64,000 nucleotides of DNA, from contig JAFPZD010000040.1 of NCBI GenBank assembly GCA_017417465.1, positions 62,001 to 126,000 of the forward strand, read 5' to 3'. This DNA comes from Prevotella sp. GTDB taxonomy: Bacteria > Bacteroidota > Bacteroidia > Bacteroidales > Bacteroidaceae. The position numbers and the translations under genes are program-made. Shown in pieces: positions 17,834 through 28,000 of the stretch. The stretch's first letter is position 1; each line of letters starts with the position of its first letter. The notes under the pieces were generated by a model, which was not told the DNA's origin, made no database searches, and saw only the letters and a program-made list of their open reading frames with translations.

Positions 17834-18595
17834 ATGGCTATGATTAAGACAAGGTTATGGGTGTTGGCCGCCATCCTCACATTTTGCGGCTCACTGGTCG
17901 TTCAGGCACAAGTAATGAAAGCCGCCGATCTGGAGAAATATGCGAAGCAGAAGTACGGTGACAAATGGCTTGACGCTGCTGCCAACCTGTCAAGTGGATT
18001 GCTGTTGGACAAGAACCAGTCGCTGACCTATCAGCAGGTTGTCGAGGTGCCTGATAAGACCAAACAACAGCTGTATGTAGATCTGAACTACTGGGCAACG
18101 GCCACCTTCAAGGACAAGCAGGCCATCACGCTTAACGACAAGGAAGCCGGATGCATCATCGTGTCGTCGACCATCGACGGCATTGCCGACCATACGGGTA
18201 CCGTCAACCGCTATGTGGTCAGCATCACCCCCGTCATCCGTCTCGACATTAAGGATGGACGCATCCGTGTCACATTCACCGTACAAAACTATGATATTCT
18301 TAAGGCCGAGGATGCCGGCTGGATTGGTGGACTGTTTGACAACAGTGACAACCGCCAGAGCCACCAGAACGTCTACAGCGACGGCAAGCGCATGAAGGGC
18401 GATAAGACCGACCGCCGCCTCTACGACGAGCAGTGGGAGATAGCCCAGCACTATCCCTTCGTTGCGAAGGACCCTCAGAAGCGCACCTGCGCCAAGGCCT
18501 TGGTGATGACGCATGCTTACTCCAACGCCATCATTGACAAGGTGGAAGAGGCCGTGAAGCACGGTATTGTCGGTAACGAGGATGACGACTGGTAA
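17834..18595 (+). CDS. Secreted DUF4468-domain protein
   Basis: 253 residues with a signal peptide ('VLAAILTFCGSLVVQAQ'). The central part ('LTYQQVVEVPDKTKQQLYVDLNYW' up to 20 residues at a time, then 'VTFTVQNYDIL') matches what I know as DUF4468, a Bacteroidetes periplasmic domain with a TBP-like fold. Function unknown. An alternative ATG lies at 17840. It is followed 13 bases later by a Sua5-like gene; no functional link is apparent. Confidence 0.75.
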   Translation: MAMIKTRLWVLAAILTFCGSLVVQAQVMKAADLEKYAKQKYGDKWLDAAANLSSGLLLDKNQSLTYQQVVEVPDKTKQQLYVDLNYWATATFKDKQAITLNDKEAGCIIVSSTIDGIADHTGTVNRYVVSITPVIRLDIKDGRIRVTFTVQNYDILKAEDAGWIGGLFDNSDNRQSHQNVYSDGKRMKGDKTDRRLYDEQWEIAQHYPFVAKDPQKRTCAKALVMTHAYSNAIIDKVEEAVKHGIVGNEDDDW

Positions 18596-18608
18596 ATCTG
18601 ATTGAATC

Positions 18609-19175
18609 ATGACTCAAGAACAAGACATCAAGAATGCAGTAGAGGTGCTGCGCCGAGGCGGCGTCATACTCTACCCCACCGACACCATCTGGGGCATCGG
18701 CTGCGATGCCACCAACGAAGAAGCCGTGCGACGCGTCTACCAGATAAAGCAGCGCGACGACTCGAAAGCCCTTATCTGCCTAGTCGACAGTGATGCCCGA
18801 CTGCAACGCTACGTCCGTCAGGTGCCTGACGTGGGATGGCAACTCATCGATTGCATCGACAAGCCCACAACGCTCATCCTCGACGGAGCCGTCAACCTGG
18901 CACCGAACCTCATTGCCGACGATGGCTCCATCGGCATACGCATCACCAAGGAGCCGTTCTCGCACGAGCTGTGCTACCGCTTCCAGAAAGCCATCGTCTC
19001 AACATCGGCCAACATCAGTGGCGAGCCGGCCGCACAGAACTACCGCGACATCGACCCGCGACTGCTGGAACAGGTCGACTACGTCTGCTGGAGTCGCCGT
19101 CAGGAGCATAAGCCCCACAAGCCGTCAAGCATCATAAAGCTCACGAAGGACGGCATCGTCACCATCATCCGCTGA
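18609..19175 (+). CDS. Sua5/YciO/YrdC-family L-threonylcarbamoyladenylate synthase
   Basis: Forms threonylcarbamoyl-AMP from threonine, bicarbonate and ATP for the t6A37 modification of tRNAs reading ANN codons; cytoplasmic. 188 residues is the short YrdC-type form without the Sua5 C-terminal domain. Visible motifs are 'GGVILYPTDTIWGIGCDATN', 'KQRDDSKALICLV' (nucleotide and substrate binding) and 'IVSTSANISGEPA'. Assignment to the core t6A enzyme rather than a YciO paralogue is probable but not proven from sequence alone. Confidence 0.9.
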   Translation: MTQEQDIKNAVEVLRRGGVILYPTDTIWGIGCDATNEEAVRRVYQIKQRDDSKALICLVDSDARLQRYVRQVPDVGWQLIDCIDKPTTLILDGAVNLAPNLIADDGSIGIRITKEPFSHELCYRFQKAIVSTSANISGEPAAQNYRDIDPRLLEQVDYVCWSRRQEHKPHKPSSIIKLTKDGIVTIIR

Positions 19176-19296
19176 CGGATTAAGCACCGCTTACCCCTGA
19201 TGCGCGATGACACTACGCCGAGATCTCTTGATGGAATCTACCGGATAAACGTTGCTTTAAGCCCGTCTTTTTGATCGCGAACAACGGGTGAAAGTT

Positions 19297-19380
19297 AAAA
19301 CTGCGTCAGTGTTTGATAAAACAGCGCCTTTGTTTGATAAAACTGCGTCAGTGTTTGATAAAACTGCGTCATTGTTTGCC
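19297..19380 (+). repeat. 21-bp tandem repeat, four units
   Basis: Unit AAAACTGCGTCAGTGTTTGAT starts at 19297, 19318, 19339 and 19360; the second and fourth copies are diverged. It lies in the 400-base gap 19176-19576, whose first 120 bases hold nothing recognisable. Confidence 0.93.
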
Positions 19381-19405
19381 CTTTTATTCGGATTGGACAT
19401 ATAGT

Positions 19406-19438
19406 CCAAACCGTTCGTTAGCCTAACGACCGGTTTGG
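19406..19438. repeat. 33-bp palindrome related to the 10609-10766 element
   Basis: 16-bp arms with one mismatch around a single C (left CCAAACCGTTCGTTAG). The right half continues as CTAACGACCGGTTTGGGTT, which differs at only two of 19 positions from the right outer arm at 10748-10766. Confidence 0.85.
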
Positions 19439-19504
19439 GTTTATTGTTCAGCTCATACCAAGCCGCTTTTTACCTTTACTGAGAGAACAAAATGCCACAT
19501 TTCC

Positions 19505-19535
19505 TTTGTCATCTCAAAAAAAAAGCGTAACTTTG
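19505..19535 (+). promoter_or_regulatory. Promoter for the phosphoesterase gene
   Basis: TTTG at 19505-19508, a 19-nt spacer and TAACTTTG at 19528-19535 give a full match to the Bacteroidetes consensus. The ATG is at 19577. Confidence 0.78.
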
Positions 19536-19576
19536 CAGCCAGTTTCTACTATACCACTAAATTAAAACCTAAACGT

Positions 19577-20977
19577 ATGATGAAAAAACTATCCATGCTG
19601 TGCTCTCTGCTTTGGATGACCATTGCCACAGTATGCGCACAGATGACCTTCACACTCAACGGTGTGACCTATGGCGATGTGGCAGAACGCGACGCCAAAG
19701 GCTTCACCACCGTAACACTGCCCGCTGGCACTGACCTCAGCGGCCTGATTACCGCTGTACAAGTGGACGGAAATTCCATCGACGCCACTCAAGTGACGCC
19801 AAATCCCACGACGACCAAACTCAGCTACAACGAGCTGAAAGTCTTCACCTACAATAACAAAGCCTACGGCTTCCGCTTTGCCGAAGACGTCTGGTTCTGC
19901 GCAGTGTTCATCTCCGACTGTCACGTCAATCAGGGCAGCGGGCATGATGGCACCAGTGCTGCTGACCTCAAAACGATTATGAACAACATCATTAGCATGG
20001 GCAAGGACGGCACAAAGAAGGTCAACTTCACAACCGAAGGCGCCACGAGCCTCGTGCCCAAGACCAGTATCATCTTCTGCCTTGGCGACATCGATCAGGA
20101 CAAAGGCAACGACAGTAACGACGGCAAGCACACCACTTTCCTCAACGCAACGGCAGAGGTGGCCAAGGATGCAGGCATACCGTTTATTTTTATTGCTGGC
20201 AACCACGACTTCACACCCGACTACTGGACAGGTAACGATGGAGATGACGGCGTGACCTACGGCAACACAGGCGGCGCTAATGCTGACGAGCAGACCATTT
20301 CGGCCATCAAGACCAACAACAACTACTGGAACACTGCCGGCGTCTTCGACGAGGATATCCAGTACTTCAGTTCCGGCAACAACTATGGTTTCGAACCGCA
20401 GCACTTCACCTTCAAGTTCAAGGACGTGCGCTTCTACTGCGCCAACAACTACTGGTTCCAGAAACCTTACAAGAAACCAGGACTGCTCTCCTCGGCAACC
20501 TACTATGCCCCAGACCCTATCGTCAGCAACCTAAACACCTTCGTCGAGAGTCATACCAACGAGGCCAGCGTTTGGATGCAACACTATCCATGGCTCGCAG
20601 GCAGCGATTGCAACCGCTGGTGGCTCGACCAAAATGATGTAGGCAAGTACAAGACGTCGAGCAACGCCTCAATCTACGGTTCAAGCACCTCCGGCATCGC
20701 CTATAACGACGCCACGTCTGCCAACACCCTAAAGAAAGACCCGCTCTCAGCCATCATGATGAAGACTGCCGGCAAGGTCGACGGCAAGGTGCAGCACTTC
20801 TCCGGCCACTACCACCGCTTTGACGACCGTACATACACCAGCACGGTCAACTCCGATAACATGGTGCATGATTACACCGTCGCCGCCCCTGGCAATACCA
20901 ACCAGTCGAACAACGCCTTCGTTGTCCTTTTCAAGCGCGGCGAGGGCGTAAAGGAGGTTATTCAGACGCAATTCTAA
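19577..20977 (+). CDS. Secreted calcineurin-like metallophosphoesterase
   Basis: 466 residues with a signal peptide ('MLCSLLWMTIATVCAQ'). A short N-terminal beta module is followed by the two-metal phosphoesterase core: 'FISDCHVNQGSGHDG' (DxH), 'CLGDIDQD' (GDxxD), 'FIAGNHDF' (GNHD), and near the C-terminus 'FSGHYHRFDD' (GHxH). All metal-ligand motifs are present, so it should be active. The substrate may be a phosphomonoester, diester or nucleotide; sequence does not say. It has its own promoter and opens the secreted-protein block. A second phosphoesterase-type domain occurs in the gene at 25082. Confidence 0.87.
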   Translation: MMKKLSMLCSLLWMTIATVCAQMTFTLNGVTYGDVAERDAKGFTTVTLPAGTDLSGLITAVQVDGNSIDATQVTPNPTTTKLSYNELKVFTYNNKAYGFRFAEDVWFCAVFISDCHVNQGSGHDGTSAADLKTIMNNIISMGKDGTKKVNFTTEGATSLVPKTSIIFCLGDIDQDKGNDSNDGKHTTFLNATAEVAKDAGIPFIFIAGNHDFTPDYWTGNDGDDGVTYGNTGGANADEQTISAIKTNNNYWNTAGVFDEDIQYFSSGNNYGFEPQHFTFKFKDVRFYCANNYWFQKPYKKPGLLSSATYYAPDPIVSNLNTFVESHTNEASVWMQHYPWLAGSDCNRWWLDQNDVGKYKTSSNASIYGSSTSGIAYNDATSANTLKKDPLSAIMMKTAGKVDGKVQHFSGHYHRFDDRTYTSTVNSDNMVHDYTVAAPGNTNQSNNAFVVLFKRGEGVKEVIQTQF

Positions 20978-21023
20978 ATGTAAAGTGAAGAGTGAATAAT
21001 TTGCTACCGCATCAATATCAAAT

Positions 21024-24000
21024 ATGAAAGCTATGAAACGATATATATTCGCAGTCCTCGCACTGAGCTTACTTGGCAGTTTCCCCGCCAAGGCCGACAC
21101 CGACAAACTCACCGCCGCAGATGGCTGGACAAAGATCACTACACTGCCCACGGCTACCGACATCGCCAACAACTATTATATTATTGTAGACAACAGCCAA
21201 GACTTGATGCTCGGCATCGCCAAAGGTGTGAATCAGAATACTAAATGGTACTCGCTCGGCGTGTATTATCAAACGTCGGTAGATCCAACATCCAAGAATA
21301 TAAACCCCATGGTTTGGACGTTGGAGACACAAGGAAACGGTTTCGCCATGCGCAACCTCGACCAGCCCGCCTCGCCTTTCCAAACAGAATGGAATGCAGC
21401 ATGGATGTTCGACACCAACGATGTCTATGATACGGCTAACGATTGGTGCAAAGTTATCCTGGCATACGCTGATGGTTCATGGACCATACAAAACGGCTAT
21501 TATCCCAATTCCGGCTATCTCGGCCCGTGGAACGACGGGATCTTCACCAATGGTGCCGAGTGCGCTGCCAACAAGAGTGGCAACAACATTGGTCATTTCC
21601 ATATTTATGCCATCAGCCGTGCACAGTTCAAGCAGAACCTCCTCGACAATGCCTCTGAAACTAATCCCGTTGACCTCACGCCGTGGTACGTTGCCAACGC
21701 TACCTTCGACGCAAACAACCGTTCCGGCTGGATGGAGGAAGGCTCTGGCGGTAATAACAACACCACCATAGGCTGCGAGATCTGGCATCGCTCCGGCTTT
21801 AAGATCTATCAGAACCTCACGGTACCCAATGGCAAATACAAGGTGTCCGTTCAAGCCACGGGTAGCACTTCTGGAACGGTCTATGGAACAAGTGGCAACA
21901 TCACTAAGACAAAAAGCGCAACCGTAGACAACAAGGACAATTTCCAGAGCTCGGTATTGGAAATGATCAAAGACCGAAACTACGGACGCATCACCACCGA
22001 CGAAATTACTGTCAGCAACGGCGCGCTTACCATGGGCTTCAAGGATGAGACAACCGACCAATGGGATGTCTTCGACAACTTCAAGCTCTACTGCACAGGC
22101 CTTGACCTTTCGGCATACGAGACTCAGCTGGCCGAACTGGTACAAGAGTGTAACGACTTCATCAATAATAACGTCGTTCCAACAGCCTGCGAGACGATCA
22201 TCGCCAATGCTGTTTCCACTTACAACAAATCGTATTCAACGGCCAAGGAATACTCCACTGCCATCATAGCCTTGACAGCAGTACTTGACACCTATAGGAA
22301 CAATGCTGAACTCAAGGCCGCCTACGCCGCCTACAATGCTTTCAAGGCCAAGGTTGAGGCTCTGCCAACAGGAGAGACATCCAATTCGAACCTGGCCACG
22401 TTTACCAGTTCCATAGACGAAGCAACCACCAGCGTGGAAGCTGCCACAACGGCAGCAGCCATCGAGACTCAGACAGCCAACATCCGCGCTGCCGCCCTCA
22501 CTTATATTTCTAACGAAGACGGACAGTTCGACATCACCTTCCTCGCCTCACAGAACTACGGGGACTGGAAGAGAACAGACGGCTCGGCTGCCGGTATCGT
22601 CCGAGACGAGTTCCTGGCCAACCGCCCAAGCACCATCCCGTCGTTTGCCGAGAACTTTGAGTGGACAGCTGAAACAACGGGCAATGTGCTCTATCAGACT
22701 GTCAGCGACCTACCCGCCGGCTACTATCAAGTGGGCATGTACACCATGGCACTGAGCACATCGGGGCGTGACACGCAGATTACCACCGACGCCACCGAAG
22801 GTGATGCCAACCGCTCGTTTGCTTTTGCTGGCAACTTGAGCGATCCCTCCTCCATTCAGCGCACAGGCATGCCCATCAAGTTTGCCACGGCAGTTGACTT
22901 CGCCGACCTGACCACCCTCGACGTGAACGTACACCTGTCAAACGCCGGCAACCTCACCTTTGGCGTGCAGAAAGACGCCAACGGCTCCAACTGGCATTTC
23001 GCACAAATCGTCAGTATCGTCTATAGCAATGCGCCCGACCTGACCAACCTCAAGGCCACCCGCGATGCGCTCGTTGCTGAGGCTCAGGGCCTGCTGGCTG
23101 GTGCCGATGCTGACTATCTGACCTCTGAGCAGAAGGCTGCCCTTCAGAGTGCTATCACTGCAGGTAACAATGCCAACACCTTTGACGACCTGAACACCGT
23201 CACGCTCACCACCCTGCCCAACGCCATCAACACTGCCAAGCAGCAGATTCAGCAGGCGAAGGCCGCCATCCCTGTGATGATTGACGCCCTGGAGCGCTTC
23301 GAGAACGACTACAACCTGGCCGACGGCACCGACTACCGCCGCCTCACGATGAGCGCTGAAGCATGGACAGACCTGCTTGGTGCCGTGAACGATGTTTCAA
23401 CAGCCCTTGACGACATCTCCCAAGCCTCTAACTATGCAACCATCGCACAAGCCCTCGTCGACCAGATGGATGCTACCGATGCTTCGTTGCGCCTCTTTAA
23501 GAGCTACAAGGCGATGGTGGAAGGCACAACGGCTCTTGGTGTTGTTGGCAACTATGGCGCAGATAGCAACATGGATACCGATGCTACTGAGGAGACTGCC
23601 ATCACAGCCCTTAACACCGCTTTCGGCACCTACGCAGCAGGACAGTCCGGCGACTTCAATGTCGATGCCTTCCTTGGCGAGAATCTCAACTTCAGTGCCG
23701 CTGAAGGAAGCCAATTAGGAACAGTAGGCTATGTTTATGATATGGCAGGCTGGGAGGAAACATACGAAGACGTTACTGACTGGGCACGTCTGCGTAACCA
23801 AAATCCTGATGACAACAACAAATATGCAGGTCAACTCTATATTCGCACCAACTGGACGGACAAAGCCACCATTTTGACAGCTGGCAAGCAAAAGATGCTC
23901 CCTGTGGGTAAGTACCAGCTCTCTCTTTCTTGGAACAGCGACATGGAGAACATGACTAACCTCTCCTGCTACAAGCTTGGTGATGAAAGCATGTCTATAG

Positions 24001-24881
24001 GTAAAGAAACTACTGAAGCTACTCCCATCACTTACATTTTCGAAGTGACCGATGCCGCTACTCCATTCGACCTTGTAATAGGTTTCCAGAAGAAGAACTC
24101 AGGAGGTACACCTGCCCAAATCATTGTCGACGACGTGGTGTTGACCTACTTGTCGCAATCGTTGAAGCTGGCCGATGCCGACGACAATAGCACCCTGATT
24201 TCAGAAAGGAACGGGCTTGCCTTCGACGTGACCTTGCAAGGCCGCACACTCTTCAAGGATGACTCGTGGAACACCCTCTGCCTGCCCTTCGATACTGAAT
24301 TGACAGGCGATTTCGATAACGCCACACTCATGGAGCTCGACACGGAAACCGAAGTTGACGGCCATGTCACTGGCCTCGAAGGCTCGACGCTCTACATGAA
24401 CTTCAAGACGGCTGATGCCATCACTGCCGGCACACCTTATATTATTAAGTGGGGTAGCGGCATCGCTATTGAGAACCCGACGTTCACCGGCGTTACTATA
24501 GTAGGAGCTGCTGCCTCCAGTGTTGGAAACGACGACATAACCTTCGTGGGCACCTACGACCCTGTTCCTCTTGCCAAGGATGACCAGACCAACCTCTTCC
24601 TCGGTGTGGGCAATACGCTTTACTGGCCCAACGTTGACAACTACAAAGTCAACGCCTTCCGTGCCTATTTCAAGCTGGCCGAGCCAACACCAGTCCGCCA
24701 GTTCGTCTTGAACTTCGGTGACGGCAACCAGACGGCCATCGATGCGCAGCCAATTCTCAATTCTCAATTCTCAACTCTCAATTCAGGAGTGGTTTATGAC
24801 CTGCAAGGCCGACGCCTGTCAAATAGTCACATCAAGAATGGACTCTACATCCAAAACGGAAAGAAAGTAATCATCAAATAA
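21024..24881 (+). CDS. Large multidomain secreted surface protein
   Basis: 1285 residues with a signal peptide ('YIFAVLALSLLGSFPAKAD'); a second ATG at 21033 is equally plausible. Approximate order: an N-terminal module (25-220, beginning around 'NNYYIIVDNSQDLMLGI'); a jelly-roll-like module (about 225-355: 'NATFDANNRSGWMEE', 'FKIYQNLTVPNGKYKVSVQA', 'FDNFKLYC'); helical Ala-rich stretches (about 360-495 and 670-860) resembling FIVAR-type spacers; further beta modules with 'LPAGYYQVGMYTMALS'; and a C-terminal module (from about 1045: 'DSWNTLCLPFD', 'GTPYIIKWGSG'). It ends in 'GLYIQNGKKVIIK'. The N- and C-terminal modules are shared with the gene at 25082. No catalytic motif recognised; likely carbohydrate or surface binding. 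Confidence 0.7.
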   Translation: MKAMKRYIFAVLALSLLGSFPAKADTDKLTAADGWTKITTLPTATDIANNYYIIVDNSQDLMLGIAKGVNQNTKWYSLGVYYQTSVDPTSKNINPMVWTLETQGNGFAMRNLDQPASPFQTEWNAAWMFDTNDVYDTANDWCKVILAYADGSWTIQNGYYPNSGYLGPWNDGIFTNGAECAANKSGNNIGHFHIYAISRAQFKQNLLDNASETNPVDLTPWYVANATFDANNRSGWMEEGSGGNNNTTIGCEIWHRSGFKIYQNLTVPNGKYKVSVQATGSTSGTVYGTSGNITKTKSATVDNKDNFQSSVLEMIKDRNYGRITTDEITVSNGALTMGFKDETTDQWDVFDNFKLYCTGLDLSAYETQLAELVQECNDFINNNVVPTACETIIANAVSTYNKSYSTAKEYSTAIIALTAVLDTYRNNAELKAAYAAYNAFKAKVEALPTGETSNSNLATFTSSIDEATTSVEAATTAAAIETQTANIRAAALTYISNEDGQFDITFLASQNYGDWKRTDGSAAGIVRDEFLANRPSTIPSFAENFEWTAETTGNVLYQTVSDLPAGYYQVGMYTMALSTSGRDTQITTDATEGDANRSFAFAGNLSDPSSIQRTGMPIKFATAVDFADLTTLDVNVHLSNAGNLTFGVQKDANGSNWHFAQIVSIVYSNAPDLTNLKATRDALVAEAQGLLAGADADYLTSEQKAALQSAITAGNNANTFDDLNTVTLTTLPNAINTAKQQIQQAKAAIPVMIDALERFENDYNLADGTDYRRLTMSAEAWTDLLGAVNDVSTALDDISQASNYATIAQALVDQMDATDASLRLFKSYKAMVEGTTALGVVGNYGADSNMDTDATEETAITALNTAFGTYAAGQSGDFNVDAFLGENLNFSAAEGSQLGTVGYVYDMAGWEETYEDVTDWARLRNQNPDDNNKYAGQLYIRTNWTDKATILTAGKQKMLPVGKYQLSLSWNSDMENMTNLSCYKLGDESMSIGKETTEATPITYIFEVTDAATPFDLVIGFQKKNSGGTPAQIIVDDVVLTYLSQSLKLADADDNSTLISERNGLAFDVTLQGRTLFKDDSWNTLCLPFDTELTGDFDNATLMELDTETEVDGHVTGLEGSTLYMNFKTADAITAGTPYIIKWGSGIAIENPTFTGVTIVGAAASSVGNDDITFVGTYDPVPLAKDDQTNLFLGVGNTLYWPNVDNYKVNAFRAYFKLAEPTPVRQFVLNFGDGNQTAIDAQPILNSQFSTLNSGVVYDLQGRRLSNSHIKNGLYIQNGKKVIIK

Positions 24882-24895
24882 TAAACATTATAATT

Positions 24896-25063
24896 ATGAA
24901 AAAGCAGTATCAATCGCCGACCATTGAGGTCGCAAAAATGGCAATCGAGAACCTGATGAAAGTTGGCTCTATCCAAGGTAACACAAACATCAAAATGGGC
25001 GGAGGAGGCTCCGGCCCCGCCCGTGGGCGCGAAGGCTCATCTTGGGATGATGACGAGGATTAA
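24896..25063 (+). CDS. Small glycine-rich, acidic-tailed peptide
   Basis: 55 codons (ATG 24896, TAA 25061-25063). Layout: a basic start (MKKQYQSPTIEV), an amphipathic middle ('AKMAIENLMKVGSIQG'), a Gly-rich linker (GGGGSG), a short basic patch (ARGREG), then the terminus SSWDDDED. It lies 14 bases after one large surface-protein gene and 18 bases before its paralogue, so it is probably cotranscribed. From memory, Bacteroidales carry many unnamed peptides with a similar 'KKxYxxPxIEV' start and acidic end. No function is known to me; a modified-peptide precursor, a signalling peptide or an exported adaptor are all open. Confidence 0.65.
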   Translation: MKKQYQSPTIEVAKMAIENLMKVGSIQGNTNIKMGGGGSGPARGREGSSWDDDED

Positions 25064-25081
25064 CCCTACAACCCTAAAGCC

Positions 25082-28000
25082 ATGAAGAAAGCCATGCACA
25101 TCATGGTGGCGCTGCTCACATGGGCAGCTGCCACCTTGTCTGCCCATGCCGCAGACTACACCACGTTCCTCACCACTGAACGTGGATTCACTGAGGTGAC
25201 CAGCATAGACGACATGATTGACGATGGTGGATACTATTATATCATCGTTCCTGCCGAGACTCCAAATCTTATTGTAGGTATAGGACGCTACGAGGATAAA
25301 CCTGACTGGGCTGGCGATAATACGAAAGCATTGCGCTTGAGGTCAGCTGCTACTGACCCTGTAGCAGAAATGTCGAACTTCTTTACTATAGAAAAAGACG
25401 GTGACTATATAGGTTTCCGCAATGTAGTAGAAAACAGTGACCTTTTCCAGACCCACGACAATAATGGATATATGTACGTACTTACATATTCCGATCCAAC
25501 ACTTGATGAATGGAGTTATTTAACTCCTACCTATCAAGACGACTACTGGCTCTTTGAGAACGGAAAGTATCCCATGACGTGCGAAGCCCAGTGGAAGGGG
25601 TATATGGGTTCGTGGACACCAGGGCGACTTGAGGTAGGCGAGCCAATTGCTCTCAACCGCACAAATGTTGGGGATGATGTGGCAGGTCATTACCGCCTGT
25701 TCCGTATAGCAAAGAATGATTTGATAGCATTGAAACGTACCCCTCTGTATTCAGCCACACCTAGCAACCCCGTTGATGCCACATGGTTTATTGTCAATCC
25801 CTCATTCGAGACTGGCGACGAAACGGGATGGATATTGCAAAACAGGAATAATGGTGATAATGAATTTAGAACGCGCGAATATGGTATGACCAACAAGGAT
25901 GGAGACTATCTAATGAATGTTTACACTTGGTGGAATGACCATACTGTCAGCCAGGTAGTCAGCAACATTCCGAGTGGTGAATATGAATTGTCAGCTGTGC
26001 TTTGTACATTCTCTGACCGAACTGCCACACTGACTGGTCAGACTTCTGTTACGTCACAGACAGCAACTGTCAACGGCATTAATGACCAGACGGGTATTCC
26101 TGCTTCTGTCAATGTGACCGTAGGCAATGACCAAAAACTAACCATTGTCGCACACAGTACAACAGACTGGTGGAGTAGCAAAGAACGAGATACCGATTAT
26201 TACAAAATATTGTTCTATAAAGTTGACGATATCCGTCTCACCTGCAAAAGCGTTTTCTTGAACGGTTATGCTCTTCCTTTGCCTAACAATGAGGTTACAA
26301 TTCTTAAACCCAACCAGTGGTACTACTATGACGTGACGCTTGGCGCAGAGTATGTTCTAATTGGTGCCCTTGACGGTATGGTGTACAGCACCGACGGCGA
26401 CAAGACTATTGATAATGTAAACGCCAGTACCCCGTCACGAAAGATGGAACTTGCCGCCGGACGTATATACTTCAAGACCACCCGCAGCGATGCTACGCTC
26501 TACATCACCCCGTCATGCACTGTCAATGAAGGTACTTTCTCAGCTGTGGCACTCAATGTGGACGGCCTGCCGAACAAGATTTTGTTTTATAACCTTAACG
26601 AGGACGGCCCGGGCGAGAGCGGCACCAAGAAGATAAGCCAGTATCTGGCATCGAAGGGCTACGATTTCATTGGATGTAGCGAGGACTTTAACTATAACGG
26701 TTCGCTGATGGAGTCGTTGAAAGCTGAATACAGCTGTGGCTCTATTCGTAAGACGCTGAGCGTAGGAGGTTTGAGTGGAGGCCTTCCGTTCGACACCGAC
26801 GGTCTGAACCTTCTCTGGAAGAACAGCAAGATTAGTGCCACAAACGAGAGCTGGACACGATGGACTTCAACAACAAGCACCGACGGCAACCAGTATGTAA
26901 AGAAAGGCTACCGCCACTATGACGTACTCATCGACGGCAGTGCACTCATTGATGTCTTTATCCTCCACATGGATGCCGGCGATGCCTCCGACTCGCGACA
27001 CGCTCAGTGGGAACAGCTGGCCGGAGCCATCAACAGTGCCGATGCCACGCGCCCGAAACTCATTATCGGTGACACCAATAGCCGTTGGACGCGTGAGGAG
27101 ATTGCAGCCCATTTCATGAACCGACTGAACGCCAATCTCGCAGCTTCCGACGTCTGGGTTGAGAAATGTCGTAATAACGTCTATCCCACTACGGCTATGG
27201 GTGACCTGACCGACCAGTCTGACCCATCGAACTTCTCGAACTACGAGATTGTGGACAAGATTATCTACATCAACCCCACGGCTCCGAACACTTTGCAATT
27301 GGTTCCCCAGAGCTTCAAGATTGAGAATGACTACACCTACGACTACGTGGATCACGATGGTAACACGAAACCCCTCGGCGACCATCGTCCTGTCGTTGTA
27401 GAGTTCAAGTGGATAAAGTCAGGTGATGCTGTAAACATGCCAATAACCCTGACAGACAACGGTGACAACACAACGACCATCAGGAACACCAGCGGTATAG
27501 TTGCTGACGTCACTATTCAAGACCGCACGCTTTACAAGGACAACTCATGGAACACGCTGTGCCTGCCCTTCAACATGACAGCCGATCAGGTGACGACTCA
27601 GTTGGCACCCTCAGAACTAAAGGAACTTGACACCGCAGCTGACAACTACGAACATGTGACGGGCCTCGACGGCTCTACGCTCTACCTGAACTTCAAGGAT
27701 GCTCAGACTATTGAAGTCGGGAAGCCCTACCTCATCAAGTGGTCAAACGGCGGCAGCAACATCGTCAATCCGCAGTTCACGGGTGTTACTGTATCCGATA
27801 GCGAGGCAATGGGTATCGCCAGCACCGACGGAACTGTCACCTTCCAAGGAACCTACGCCCCCGTTGCCCTTGCCAAGGACGACAAGACGAACCTCTATCT
27901 TGACGAAGAGGACACCCTCAACTGGCCCATCATCGACAACTTCTACGTCAATGCTTTCCGCGCCTACTTCCACTTGTCACCAAACAGTGGCGCCCGGAAG

